DNA of 64,000 nucleotides, taken from positions 124,001 through 188,000 of the forward strand of contig QULP01000002.1 of assembly GCA_003481745.1 (NCBI GenBank), read 5' to 3'. Below are positions 17,143 to 26,346 of the stretch, in pieces. Below the pieces are notes generated by a model, which had not been told where the DNA came from, searched no databases, and worked only from the letters and a program-made list of their open reading frames with translations. The translations under genes were made by a program, and so were the position numbers. Source of the stretch: Firmicutes bacterium OM04-13BH. GTDB lineage: Bacteria > Bacillota > Clostridia > Lachnospirales > Lachnospiraceae. Positions within the stretch are counted from its first letter, which is position 1, and each line of letters opens with the position of its first letter.

Positions 17143-17772
17143 TTATTTCATAAAACGAAATACTCCTATCACTTTTCCCAGAATCTGAAAAGTCTCTTTG
17201 TCTGGATTTACCAGAATCGGATCCATATAATCATTTTCTGGTTGAAGACGAATATGCTCTTCTTCTTTATAAAACGTTTTTACAGTTGCAGAATCTTCAA
17301 TTAAAGCAACTACTTTTTCTCCATTTTCAACGGTATCCTGCTGCGCAACCATAACATAATCTCCGTCAAAAATTCCGGCATTTACCATACTGTTCCCCTG
17401 AACAACAAGCATAAAAGTTGGCTGATTCGGTAAAAACTCTGCTGGTACTGGAAAATATCCTTCTGTATTTTCTACAGCTAAAAGAGGCTGACCTGCTGCA
17501 ACTTTTCCAATCACAGGAACGTTAATCGTTTCTTTTCGTACCTGATTAAAATTATTATCTAAAATCTCAATTGCACGAGGCTTCGTTGCATCACGCTTTA
17601 TGTACCCATTCTTTTCAAGCGTTTCTAAATGTGCATGAACCGAAGATGTTGATTTCAAATGAACTGCCTGACAAATTTCACGTACAGACGGTGGGAATCC
17701 TCTGTTTAAAATTTCTTTTTTCATATATTCTAAAATCTCAGATTGTTTTTTGCTTATTTTACCATACGTCAT
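17143..17772 (-). CDS. lexA: LexA SOS repressor
   Basis: 209 residues. N-terminal winged helix ([39 protein letters not shown]); self-cleavage site Ala93-Gly94 in GKVAAGQP; catalytic Ser128 in [15 protein letters not shown] and Lys165 in [10 protein letters not shown]. All residues for RecA-stimulated autocleavage are present. A LexA-box-like sequence lies upstream, indicating autoregulation. It reads towards mcrC. Confidence 0.95.
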   Translation of the reverse strand: MTYGKISKKQSEILEYMKKEILNRGFPPSVREICQAVHLKSTSSVHAHLETLEKNGYIKRDATKPRAIEILDNNFNQVRKETINVPVIGKVAAGQPLLAVENTEGYFPVPAEFLPNQPTFMLVVQGNSMVNAGIFDGDYVMVAQQDTVENGEKVVALIEDSATVKTFYKEEEHIRLQPENDYMDPILVNPDKETFQILGKVIGVFRFMK

Positions 17773-17835
17773 CTATTTAAATCCTCCCGAAACTCTGCTT
17801 AAAATAAAGGTTCTTTTCCTTCTCATCTTAGTATT

Positions 17836-17864
17836 ATCATATCATATTCATAGTTATAATGCAA
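17836..17864 (-). promoter_or_regulatory. Predicted lexA promoter
   Basis: Minus strand TTGCAT (17864-17859), 17-nt spacer, TATGAT (17841-17836), with the LexA-box-like site 11 bp upstream of the -35. Confidence 0.45.
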
Positions 17865-17874
17865 ACAAATATTC

Positions 17875-17888
17875 GGAATATGTGTTCG
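17875..17888. promoter_or_regulatory. LexA-box-like site
   Basis: GGAATATGTGTTCG resembles the Firmicutes SOS box (GAAC-N4-GTTC), with one half-site deviation (GAAT). Its position upstream of lexA supports an operator role. Confidence 0.5.
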
Positions 17889-17915
17889 CTTACAAATGAG
17901 ATTTTTACTTAAAAG

Positions 17916-17979
17916 TTACAATAAACAGTATATAACAGTTGACAACAGTATTCATCTGTTATATACTTGTTTATTGTAA
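17916..17979. promoter_or_regulatory. Long inverted repeat enclosing the GntR/ABC promoter (operator)
   Basis: The arms at 17916-17938 and 17956-17979 are inverted copies over 23 bp with a single inserted T (TTACAATAAACA versus TGTTTATTGTAA at the outer ends). A near-ideal promoter, TTGACA (17939-17944), 17 nt, TATACT (17962-17967), starts at the centre and runs into the right arm. The layout suits autorepression by the GntR protein encoded 20 nt downstream. Confidence 0.7.
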
Positions 17980-17997
17980 AGGAGAGATTTTATAAAT

Positions 17998-18372
17998 ATG
18001 CATATTATACTGAATCATTCATCCATGGTACCGATTTATGAACAGTTAATGGAACAGATTAAATCAGAAATTATTCAGTCAAACCTTGTAGAAGGTGAGG
18101 GACTTCCATCTGTAAGAAAACTTGCCGGAGAACTCCGTATCAGCGCATTAACTGTAAAAAAAGCTTACGATAAGTTGGAAGAAGAAGGATTTGTAACAAC
18201 AATTCATGGAAAAGGCACTTTTGTTACAGCCTCTGATAAACAGTTAGCAGTTGAAGCAAGAAAACGTGCAGTCGAAGAAGAATTTGACAAAGCAATTGAT
18301 AAAGCAGTTTCGGTTGGAATGAATCAAAATGAAATTTTAGAACTTGTTCAGCTGTTGTTAGATGAAAAATAA
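17998..18372 (+). CDS. GntR-family regulator, YtrA type
   Basis: 124 residues: winged helix (IYEQLMEQIKSEIIQSNLVEGEGLPSVRKLA, LTVKKAYDKLEEEGFV, GKGTFV) and a short helical tail, the compact YtrA layout without an effector domain. YtrA-like repressors sit in front of ABC transporter operons and are often induced by cell-envelope antibiotics. The promoter lies inside a large inverted repeat. It is followed 19 nt later by the ABC ATPase gene. Confidence 0.88.
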   Translation: MHIILNHSSMVPIYEQLMEQIKSEIIQSNLVEGEGLPSVRKLAGELRISALTVKKAYDKLEEEGFVTTIHGKGTFVTASDKQLAVEARKRAVEEEFDKAIDKAVSVGMNQNEILELVQLLLDEK

Positions 18373-18391
18373 GAAGAAGGGAGAGTGGCTT

Positions 18392-19237
18392 ATGATAGAG
18401 ATGCAGGAAGTGGATAAGAATTATAATGATTTTCATTTTCACTTATCTATGAAAATACCCAAAGGACAAATTACAGGATTAATTGGAAAAAATGGAGCTG
18501 GAAAAAGTACAGCAATTAAACTGATTTTGGGACTTATAAAACCGGACTCCGGTACGGTTAAAGTTTTTGGAACTCCAATAAAAAAATTAGAACCGGATAA
18601 AAAACAAGCTATCGGTGTATCTTTGGCTGAATCTGGATTTAGTACACAACTTACAATATCGGATATTGAACGAATTTTAGAGAAGACCTATATTCATTTT
18701 GAAAAAGAAAAATTTGAACAAAAATGTAAACTTTTAAATCTGCCAAAAAAGAAAAAACTTCAGGAATTTTCAACAGGTATGAAAGCAAAATTAAAAGTGT
18801 TAACTGCGATTACCCACAAAGCACGTCTTTTGATATTGGATGAGCCAACCTCAGGACTTGATATTGAAGCCAGAACGGAAATTTTGGATTTATTAAGAGA
18901 TTATCTGATAGAAGATGAGAATCGGAGTATTTTAATTACGTCCCATATTTCAGCTGATTTAGAGACACTTTGTGACGATATTTATCTGGTTCATAATGGA
19001 AAATTGATGCTCCATGAAAAAATCGATGTTATTTTAGAACAATATGGGATTTTAAAAGTAACGAAAGAACAGTATGAAACACTTGATAAAGAAGCAATTT
19101 TAAAGATACAAAAAGAAGCTTATGGCTATGCCTGCCTTACAAACGATAAAAACTATTACTTGGAAAATTATCCACAGATAGCAGTAGAAAATGGCAGGAT
19201 TGATGCATTGATTCTTATGACGACAGGGGGATATTAA
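18392..19237 (+). CDS. ABC transporter ATP-binding protein
   Basis: 281 residues. Walker A GKNGAGKST, signature FSTGMKAKLKV (a common variant of LSGGQ in drug-type ABC-2 ATPases), Walker B LLILDEPTSGLD, and the switch His in ILITSH. It energises the permease encoded 2 nt downstream. The start at 18392 follows AAGGGAGAG; the longer frame overlaps gntR. Export of an antimicrobial or envelope-acting compound is the usual role of YtrA-controlled systems, but the substrate is unknown. Confidence 0.88.
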   Translation: MIEMQEVDKNYNDFHFHLSMKIPKGQITGLIGKNGAGKSTAIKLILGLIKPDSGTVKVFGTPIKKLEPDKKQAIGVSLAESGFSTQLTISDIERILEKTYIHFEKEKFEQKCKLLNLPKKKKLQEFSTGMKAKLKVLTAITHKARLLILDEPTSGLDIEARTEILDLLRDYLIEDENRSILITSHISADLETLCDDIYLVHNGKLMLHEKIDVILEQYGILKVTKEQYETLDKEAILKIQKEAYGYACLTNDKNYYLENYPQIAVENGRIDALILMTTGGY

Positions 19238-19239
19238 TT

Positions 19240-19881
19240 ATGGCAGGATTGTTAGAAAAAGATATTCGGTTAATCATGCAGAGAAAACAGATGTTACTGC
19301 TATTTGTTGTAATTGCAGTTGTGTTAGGTTTTTCACAAGATGGTACTTTTATTTTGGGATATCTGTCTTTTTGCGCAGCAATTGTTATGGTAAGTACCAT
19401 TTCTTACGATGAATTAGACCATGGATATGAATTTCTAATGACACTTCCGATTACAGCAAAAATCTATGTTAAGGAGAAATATCTGTTTTGTATTGGTGGT
19501 GCGGTTATTGCATGGCTGTTTGCTGCTATTCTTTACTTTGTATCCAAGATGATACGCGGAGAACGCTTTTCTTTTCTTGATGAATTGCCGGTTATTCTCA
19601 TTTTCTTACCAATCATTTTATTGATGTTGTCTATTTTGATTCCATTCCAGTTAAAGTATGGAATGGAAAAAAGCAGAATTATTTTAACTCTTTTAGCTGG
19701 GATTATAGCTGCAACAATTTATTTTATAAAAAATTTAATTGATGGAAACCCCAGAATTTTAACAGCCATAAATTCTGTAAATGATGAAGTAGTAACTATT
19801 ATTTTATTTGCTTTGGGGATTTTCGCGACATTGATATCTTATTTTATTAGTAGTCGAATTATGGAAAAAAAAGAATTTTAA
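19240..19881 (+). CDS. ABC-2 type transporter permease
   Basis: 213 residues with about six hydrophobic segments, including LLLFVVIAVVLGF, FILGYLSFCAAIVMV, IAWLFAAILYFV, LPVILIFLPIILLML, IILTLLAGIIAATIYF and IILFALGIFATLISYFI. SYDELDHGYEFLMTLPIT is typical of ABC-2 permeases. It is the third gene of the GntR operon. Its TAA stop lies at the first base of the 105-bp direct repeat, whose hairpin serves as its terminator. Confidence 0.82.
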   Translation: MAGLLEKDIRLIMQRKQMLLLFVVIAVVLGFSQDGTFILGYLSFCAAIVMVSTISYDELDHGYEFLMTLPITAKIYVKEKYLFCIGGAVIAWLFAAILYFVSKMIRGERFSFLDELPVILIFLPIILLMLSILIPFQLKYGMEKSRIILTLLAGIIAATIYFIKNLIDGNPRILTAINSVNDEVVTIILFALGIFATLISYFISSRIMEKKEF

Positions 19882-19982
19882 AAAAGACAGCTGTCGGTTT
19901 TTGATACCGATAGCTGTCTAATTTTTCAAGCCTAATTTACATAATATATTATTACGTAAACTAAAGTTAAATAAGTGGATTT
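19878..19982 (+). repeat. Left 105-bp direct repeat of the lactose island (terminator hairpin plus Xer-like site)
   Basis: 101 of 105 positions match 27268-27372. It contains a terminator hairpin (19885-19919: AGACAGC/GCTGTCT and TCGG/CCGA stems, then ATTTTT) and the 29-bp Xer-like site at 19934-19962. Similarity stops sharply on both sides. Confidence 0.9.
19934..19962. other. Xer/dif-like recombination site 1
   Basis: 11-bp arms AATTTACATAA and TTACGTAAACT around a 7-bp centre TATATTA. The arm family resembles the XerD-side half of Bacillus dif (TTATGTAAACT). Confidence 0.6.
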
Positions 19983-20242
19983 CAACCGCCAGTATCGAGT
20001 CTTGGGTGCCTGCCAGTAATGGCAGTTGCTAAGCGTAGACAGCGAGAAAATAGAGAGTGTGATTGGGCCTCGAAATTTTGACATCTAGAAGGCTGACGCT
20101 TTAATTCCAGCGGAAAGCAACACAAATCAAAGTGAATTCGTTGCCGATATAGGACATTACAGGAGAACACCTAGATACAGATAATGAGTATATGTATTAT
20201 TATTCGGTTGAGTTTGTAAAATAAGAATAGCAAAAAGAGAGA
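19983..20242. other. Left end of lactose island, no intact gene
   Basis: 260 bp noticeably richer in G and C than the flanking spacer, with no supportable ORF. It contains a small TGCCAGTAATGGCA hairpin. It may be the terminal region of the inserted element or a decayed gene; not recognised. Confidence 0.3.
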
Positions 20243-20289
20243 AGAGGATGCCATGGAATCGTTGATTTGATGATTCCGTGGCATCCTCT
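20243..20289. terminator. Strong hairpin terminator downstream of araC-like gene
   Basis: AGAGGATGCCA (20243-20253) with TGGAATC pairs with the mirrored GATTCC and TGGCATCCTCT (20279-20289); T runs occur on the right and A runs on the left, so it can act for the leftward araC-like gene. Confidence 0.75.
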
Positions 20290-20325
20290 TTTGGAGGGGA
20301 AACTGGATTTATGATATTGTGGATT

Positions 20326-21189
20326 TTAGAACTTGTTTCTTATCTTTCGGTACTCTCTTGGGGAATATCCTTTCAGCTTGTGGAAAAGCCGGCTGAAATA
20401 AAGCTGATTATCATACCCGACGATTTTAGAAATTTCATTGATGGAATAGGTTGTTGTTTCAAGTAACATCTGGGCATTGTTAATTCGGATTCCCACAATA
20501 AACTGCATTGGTGTAGAACCTGTGTATTTTTTGAAGTTTCGGATAAACCAGCTGACACTCATTCCACGTGAGGCAGCATAATCATCTATGCTAATATTCT
20601 GGTTATAATTTTCACTGAAAAAAGTAACTGCGTTATCCATCTCGTGATCCAGGTATTCATTTTTCGAGATATGTTCCCTGGTCAGTTCCCGATGAAAGAT
20701 GATAAGAAGATGACGGAGCAGAAGGACAAGCATTTCCTCATAATTATCTTGGCAACGCTGAAGCTCGATGATAATACGCTTGAAAATCTGTTCGTATTCC
20801 ATAGAGGTTCCGACCTGAAATACACGCTCTTTATCCGGGAATCCATATTGCCGTAGGATATTTTTTACATTGTTGCCTGTAAAATGAATCCAGTATACTT
20901 CTATCTTATCTTTTCCATAATATTCATATTTCTGAAGTTCCTTCGGTCTGTACAGTACAATATTACCGGCGGGGACAATCGTTTCGTTATCCACATTGTC
21001 AAAATGAAAATGCCCACAACCAGCAGTGATATAGATAATCTGATAATCCAGGCGTCCCCTTGGACGGTAGGTTGGTAACTTTGGATGGCTGGAAAGGCGG
21101 TAAGTACCGCAACTTCCTACAACCAGTGGGCGACTTTTGTCTTTGAAATCCATATGGGAGTGGTTTAAATAACCGGTATTCATATACAT
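20326..21189 (-). CDS. AraC-family regulator beside lacZ
   Basis: 287 residues. N-terminal cupin-type sensor (YQIIYITAGCGHFHFDN) and C-terminal double HTH (ISIDDYAASRGMSVSWFIRNFKKYTGSTPMQF, SINEISKIVGYDNQLYFSRLFHKLKGYSPREYRK). Divergent from lacZ with overlapping promoter regions, so it most likely activates lacZ and the transporter in response to lactose or a related galactoside. Shares the island with a second, shorter AraC protein at its far end. Confidence 0.88.
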   Translation of the reverse strand: MYMNTGYLNHSHMDFKDKSRPLVVGSCGTYRLSSHPKLPTYRPRGRLDYQIIYITAGCGHFHFDNVDNETIVPAGNIVLYRPKELQKYEYYGKDKIEVYWIHFTGNNVKNILRQYGFPDKERVFQVGTSMEYEQIFKRIIIELQRCQDNYEEMLVLLLRHLLIIFHRELTREHISKNEYLDHEMDNAVTFFSENYNQNISIDDYAASRGMSVSWFIRNFKKYTGSTPMQFIVGIRINNAQMLLETTTYSINEISKIVGYDNQLYFSRLFHKLKGYSPREYRKIRNKF

Positions 21190-21217
21190 ATGGTAGCACC
21201 TCTTTTCCTTTTTTGTT

Positions 21218-21246
21218 ATTGTATCATTTAGTGTATATTTTGTCTA
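21218..21246 (-). promoter_or_regulatory. Predicted promoter of the araC-like gene
   Basis: Minus strand TAGACA (21246-21241), 17 nt, TACAAT (21223-21218). Confidence 0.5.
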
Positions 21247-21256
21247 ATCCAATTCA

Positions 21257-21285
21257 TAGACATGTTTTGCAGATTAGGATAAGAT
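21257..21285 (+). promoter_or_regulatory. Predicted lacZ promoter
   Basis: TAGACA (21257-21262), 17 nt, TAAGAT (21280-21285). CTAATC (21244-21249) and GATTAG (21272-21277) form an inverted pair across the region that could be an AraC-type operator. Confidence 0.5.
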
Positions 21286-21389
21286 ATATATAGCAAAACA
21301 GAGAAGCGTAAACATAAAAGTAAAAGACAAGGTTTGCTGTGGAAAAACAAAGTGCAAAAAAATGTATATGTATTAAAGGAGAGTTATTT

Positions 21390-24300
21390 ATGATTGTATC
21401 ACGTTATTATGAGGATTTAAGCGTACTGCATGAAAATACAATGCCAGCCAGAGCCTATTTTATTCCGGCATCCAAAAGAATGGATAACCTGGTGGAGCAC
21501 AGAGAAGAGTCAGACCGAATGCAGTTATTGAACGGAACTTGGAAGTTCCAGTATTTTAACAGTATCTATGATGTTCAGGAACCCTTCTTTGAGAAAGATT
21601 ATGATACAGAAAATTTTGATGAGATTCAGGTTCCGAGTGTATGGCAGATGGCAGGATATGACACACATCAGTATACAAACATCAGGTATCCGTTCCCATT
21701 TGATCCACCGTATGTACCACAGGATATTCCATGTGGAACATATGCATATACCTTTGTTTATCACAAAGATGAAAATGCACCAAAAGCTTTCTTGAATTTT
21801 GAAGGAGTAGACAGTTGCTTTTATGTATGGATCAATGGCTTTTATGTAGGGTATAGCCAGGTTTCTCATATGACCAGTGAGTTTGATATCACCGACCTCC
21901 TTCGGGACGGAGAGAACAGCATAGCGGTTCTGGTCATGAAGTGGTGTGATGGTTCCTATTTGGAAGATCAGGACAAATTCCGTATGAGTGGTATTTTCCG
22001 GGATGTGTACATTTTGAAACGCCCAAAACAGGCAATCAGTGATTATCATATTAAAACAAGAATTGAGGATATGCTTGCGAAAGTAGAAATTGAAATGAAA
22101 TTCTACTCTCCGTTAAATGTAAAAATTTCGATTGAAGATAGAAACGGAGCAGTTATAGCACTAGGAAGTATTGCTGAAGAAGGAACAGCTGTATTAGAAA
22201 TCGCAAGTCCGGAACTTTGGAATACGGAAAATCCATATCTATATAAACTGATTCTTGAAACAGAGAATGAAGTAATTGTAGATCACATTGCATTAAGAAA
22301 GATAGAGATTAAAGACCAGGTTATTTATTTAAATGGACAGAAGATTAAATTCCGTGGTGTCAATCGACATGATTCTGATCCGGTTACTGGATTTACAATC
22401 AATCCGGAACAGATTACAACCGATCTTACGTTAATGAAGCAGCATAATTTTAATGCGATCCGTTCCAGCCACTATCCGAACGCACCATTTTTCTATGAAA
22501 TGTGTGACAAGTATGGATTCATGGTAATAGATGAAGCAGATATTGAAGCTCATGGTCCATTTATGATCTACAGAAAAGAAGACACTGATTACAATCGGTT
22601 CAAACGATGGAATGAGAAGATTGCAGATGATCCGGTATGGGAAGAGGCAATCGTTGATCGCGTAAAACTCATGGTGGAACGTGACAAAAACCGTTTCTGT
22701 ATTGTTATGTGGTCAATGGGAAATGAGAGTGCTTATGGCTGCAACTTTGAAAAAGCACTGGAATGGACAAAGAATTTTGATCCAGACCGTATCACACAAT
22801 ATGAGAGTGCAAGATACCGTAATTATGATGAAACATATGATTACAGCAATCTGGATGTGTACAGCCGGATGTACCCAGCGCTTTCCGAAATTCAGGAATA
22901 TCTAGATAAAGATGGAAGCAAACCCTTCCTTTTGGTAGAGTACTGTCACAGCATGGGAAACGGACCTGGAGATTTTGAAGATTACTTCCAGATGATTCAG
23001 GATAATGATAAAATGTGCGGCGGCTTTGTCTGGGAATGGTGTGACCATGCGATTGCTCATGGAACTGCTGAGAATGGAAAGACTATATATGCTTATGGGG
23101 GAGACCATGGCGAAGAAATTCATGATGGCAACTTCTGTATGGATGGATTAGTATATCCGGACAGAACGGTACATACAGGACTTTTGGAATACAAGAATGT
23201 TTATCGCCCGGCAAGAGTTATTTCCTATAACAAAGAAAGCGGAGAACTTGTGCTTCATAACTACATGGATTTTGATGACTTGAAAGATTATGTGAAGATT
23301 AGTTATGAGCTGACACAGGATGGTCTTGTGATCAGCAAAGGCATACTTCCGGAGTTTTCTGTGGCACCACACGAGGAAAGAAAAACAAACCTGAAGATCA
23401 ATGTTCCAGAGAATGGGAAATGTTATTTAAAACTTATTTACCATCTGAAAAAAGAATTGCCACTGTTGGATGAAGACCATATTCTTGGATTTGATGAAAT
23501 TGAGGTAAGTAAAGAGGATACAAAATGTAAACTTGCAGAGAAATGGATACCAAAAACAGTAGTGGACTCTGAATTACAGGTTAATGAAAATGATACACAG
23601 ATTCATATCAAGGGGCGTGAATTTGCTTATACCCTAGACAAACGTACTGCACTCTTTACAGAGATGAAATTCGCAGGGCGGGAATACTTGAACCATCCGA
23701 TGGAATTAAATATCTGGAGAGCTCCAACAGATAACGATATGTACATCAAGTCTGAATGGAAGAAAGCCCACTATGATAAGGCTTACACAAGAGCCTATAC
23801 GACAGAGGTTGTGCAGGGAAAACATGGTGTGAAGATTACAAGCCATGCTTCCGTTGTGGCAGAGACAGTACAGAAGATTCTTGATGTGACGATTACATGG
23901 AAAATAGAAGCTGCTGGAAAGATTGATGCAGATATTGCAGTAACAAAAGACGATGAATTCCCGGATCTTCCGAGATTTGGTGTGAGGATGTTCCTGGATA
24001 AAAAACTTTCAGCTGTAAGATACTTTGGAATGGGACCACAGGAAAGTTATTGTGATAAACATCAGGCTGCGAGCCACGGTTTGTACCGGGCAGATGTAGG
24101 GGATTTACATGAGGACTATATCCGTCCACAGGAAAATGGAAGCCATTATGATTGTGAATATGTAGAGCTTAACAACAGCCGATATGGAATTGTGGTCTCT
24201 GCGGAAAATGCCTTCTCATTCAATGCTTCTTATTATACGCAGGAAGAACTTGAGGAGAAAACGCATAATTATGAACTGACAGAATCAGATAGTGTAGTAT

Positions 24301-24428
24301 TTTGTGTTGACTATGCACTAAATGGCATTGGTTCTAACAGTTGTGGTCCAGTTGTATTGGAGCAGTACCGATTTGATGATGTATTATTCCGGTTCCAGTT
24401 TACACTGATACCGTATATAAAGGGATAA
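21390..24428 (+). CDS. lacZ: Beta-galactosidase, GH2 (LacZ type)
   Basis: 1012 residues, the usual LacZ length. Sugar-binding and beta-sandwich domains precede the TIM barrel: FRGVNRHDSDPVTGF, acid/base Glu in MWSMGNESAYG, nucleophile Glu in LLVEYCHSMGNGPGD, followed by the C-terminal small-chain domain (LNIWRAPTDNDM, YFGMGPQESYCDKH). It hydrolyses lactose to glucose and galactose. The start at 21390 is set by AAAGGAGAG 6 nt upstream. No signal peptide, so cytoplasmic, working with the symporter downstream. Confidence 0.96.
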   Translation: MIVSRYYEDLSVLHENTMPARAYFIPASKRMDNLVEHREESDRMQLLNGTWKFQYFNSIYDVQEPFFEKDYDTENFDEIQVPSVWQMAGYDTHQYTNIRYPFPFDPPYVPQDIPCGTYAYTFVYHKDENAPKAFLNFEGVDSCFYVWINGFYVGYSQVSHMTSEFDITDLLRDGENSIAVLVMKWCDGSYLEDQDKFRMSGIFRDVYILKRPKQAISDYHIKTRIEDMLAKVEIEMKFYSPLNVKISIEDRNGAVIALGSIAEEGTAVLEIASPELWNTENPYLYKLILETENEVIVDHIALRKIEIKDQVIYLNGQKIKFRGVNRHDSDPVTGFTINPEQITTDLTLMKQHNFNAIRSSHYPNAPFFYEMCDKYGFMVIDEADIEAHGPFMIYRKEDTDYNRFKRWNEKIADDPVWEEAIVDRVKLMVERDKNRFCIVMWSMGNESAYGCNFEKALEWTKNFDPDRITQYESARYRNYDETYDYSNLDVYSRMYPALSEIQEYLDKDGSKPFLLVEYCHSMGNGPGDFEDYFQMIQDNDKMCGGFVWEWCDHAIAHGTAENGKTIYAYGGDHGEEIHDGNFCMDGLVYPDRTVHTGLLEYKNVYRPARVISYNKESGELVLHNYMDFDDLKDYVKISYELTQDGLVISKGILPEFSVAPHEERKTNLKINVPENGKCYLKLIYHLKKELPLLDEDHILGFDEIEVSKEDTKCKLAEKWIPKTVVDSELQVNENDTQIHIKGREFAYTLDKRTALFTEMKFAGREYLNHPMELNIWRAPTDNDMYIKSEWKKAHYDKAYTRAYTTEVVQGKHGVKITSHASVVAETVQKILDVTITWKIEAAGKIDADIAVTKDDEFPDLPRFGVRMFLDKKLSAVRYFGMGPQESYCDKHQAASHGLYRADVGDLHEDYIRPQENGSHYDCEYVELNNSRYGIVVSAENAFSFNASYYTQEELEEKTHNYELTESDSVVFCVDYALNGIGSNSCGPVVLEQYRFDDVLFRFQFTLIPYIKG

Positions 24429-24597
24429 TAAAGTTTCATGTAACCCGTAAACAAGGAAAGAGAGTCTGATTGTTATGTAAAGTCCGGATATACAGAGCAA
24501 TCAGACAAAAACAGAGAAAAAACTAGAATTAGACATCATACTCTGTTAGACATCTTGAAATTCTAAGTGCGATGAAGATGAGGAGCAAAGAAATTCG

Positions 24598-25995
24598 ATG
24601 GAAGAAAAAAAGTATTTGAAATGGTATAACAAAATTGGATATGGATCAGGCGATATTGCAGGTAATGTAGTCTATGCGTTCCTGACATCTTTTATGATGG
24701 TCTATTTGACGGACTCAGTAGGACTTGCTGCAGGTGTCGTAGGTACCCTGATTGCCGTATCAAAACTATTTGATGGTTTTACGGATATATTTTTTGGATC
24801 AATGATTGACAAAACACACAGTAAAATGGGAAAAGCGAAACCCTGGATGCTATATGGATATATTGGTTGTGCCATTACGCTGGTCTGCTGTTTTGCAGTA
24901 CCAGTCAGCTTGGGAACAACGGCTAAATATGCATGGTTCTTTATCTCTTACACACTGTTAAATGGTGTGTTTTATACAGCAAACAATATTGCTTATTCAG
25001 CACTTACGTCACTGATTACAAAGAACAGCAAAGAGCGTGTGCAGATGGGATCTTACCGTTTTATTTTTGCGTTTTCAACAAGCCTTCTGATTCAGGCAAT
25101 TACAGTTGGATTTGTAGATAAATGTGGTGGAGATGCTGCAGCATGGAGAACGGTTGCTATTATCTATGCAATCATTGGTCTTGTCGTAAATACGATTTCA
25201 GCACTTTCTGTTAAGGAACTTCCTGAGGAAGAACTTAACGAAGGAGAAGTAAAGGATGATAATGAAAAGTACGGAATGGTACAGGCATTCAAGCTTCTTG
25301 TTAAAAACAAATATTACATGATGATTTGTGGAACATATATTTTACAGCAGTTATATAGTGCCATGATTGGAGCTGGCATTTATTACATGACATGGGTACT
25401 GAAAAATAAGAATTTGTTTGGACAATTTGCATGGGCAGTAAATATTCCACTGATCATTGCCCTGATTTTCACACCGACATTAGTTGGTAAGTGGAAAGGT
25501 ATGTATAAACTGAACTTAAGAGGTTATGTCTTAGCAGTCATCGGTAGAGCACTTGTTGTTGTTGCAGGATATATGGGCAGTGTTCCGCTGATGATGGCAT
25601 TTACAGCTCTTGCAGCATTAGGTCAGGGACCATGGCAGGGAGATATGAATGCAGTTATCGCATCCTGCTCTGAGTACACTTATCTTACACAGAGAAAGAG
25701 AATTGACGGAACGATGTACTCTTGTACTTCTCTTGGCGTAAAAATCGGTGGAGGTATTGGAACCGCTGTTGTTGGATGGCTGCTTGAGTTCAGTGGATAT
25801 ATCGGAACAAATGCAACTCAGCCGCAGTCTGCACTTGATATGATGCAGTTTATGTATCTTTGGCTTCCGTTAATCTTTGATGTATTGATTATGTTTGTAC
25901 TTTCAAGAATGAATGTAGAAGATGCAAATAAAAAACTGAAAGCAGAAAAAGGAATTGCTGCTGATGAAGTAACAGATGCATCAGACATAAATTAG
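24598..25995 (+). CDS. GPH-family sugar:cation symporter (lactose/galactoside)
   Basis: 465 residues with about 12 hydrophobic segments and MelB/LacS-type motifs: KIGYGSGDIAGNVVYAFLTSF, DGFTDIFFGSMIDKTHSKMGKAKPWMLYG (the D-x-x-x-D cation/sugar motif) and YSALTSLITKNSKERVQMGSYR. It probably brings in lactose for LacZ. The gene lies 169 bp after lacZ, has no obvious own promoter, and is followed by a terminator hairpin. No IIA-like C-terminal domain, unlike LacS. Confidence 0.9.
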   Translation: MEEKKYLKWYNKIGYGSGDIAGNVVYAFLTSFMMVYLTDSVGLAAGVVGTLIAVSKLFDGFTDIFFGSMIDKTHSKMGKAKPWMLYGYIGCAITLVCCFAVPVSLGTTAKYAWFFISYTLLNGVFYTANNIAYSALTSLITKNSKERVQMGSYRFIFAFSTSLLIQAITVGFVDKCGGDAAAWRTVAIIYAIIGLVVNTISALSVKELPEEELNEGEVKDDNEKYGMVQAFKLLVKNKYYMMICGTYILQQLYSAMIGAGIYYMTWVLKNKNLFGQFAWAVNIPLIIALIFTPTLVGKWKGMYKLNLRGYVLAVIGRALVVVAGYMGSVPLMMAFTALAALGQGPWQGDMNAVIASCSEYTYLTQRKRIDGTMYSCTSLGVKIGGGIGTAVVGWLLEFSGYIGTNATQPQSALDMMQFMYLWLPLIFDVLIMFVLSRMNVEDANKKLKAEKGIAADEVTDASDIN

Positions 25996-26086
25996 AATTG
26001 ACAGGAGAAAGCGTTGTCTGGTCATTGCTCGATGAGACAGTGCTTTTTTCTATATATAAAGTGATTGAACTGTATTTTGAAAATAA

Positions 26087-26154
26087 AAAAGGACCACTTC
26101 ATTTTTGTGAAATGGCCTTAAGAAAATATTCAGTTTTCACAAAATAGTCCTTTT
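26087..26154. terminator. Two-stem hairpin after the symporter gene
   Basis: AAAAGGAC (26087-26094) pairs with GTCCTTTT (26147-26154) and TTTTGTGAAA (26103-26112) with TTTTCACAAAA (26134-26144). It probably ends the lacZ operon. The rest of the 25996-26346 gap shows no gene. Confidence 0.55.
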
Positions 26155-26346
26155 AGTATTTATGCATGGTAAGGATGCTCAAAATATTCAGTGTAGAATA
26201 CTAAAAGGTCATTCAGATATTTTTTTAGGTTGCTCATTTGCAATTCCTCCTTTCCTTATTTACAAGTTGATTATAAGATAGGTGTAAAAGGATTGCTTGC
26301 CAAATCGAAAGAAGATATAGACAAATGTTGCAAAGGGGAGTATTTC

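Noticed and set aside
19982..20170. 62-codon minus-strand ORF at the left end of the lactose island
   Set aside because: No ribosome-binding site, unusual composition, and no recognisable motif; treated as non-coding.
21525..22049. 174-codon minus-strand ORF inside lacZ
   Set aside because: A shadow frame of an unmistakable beta-galactosidase gene, without its own start signals.
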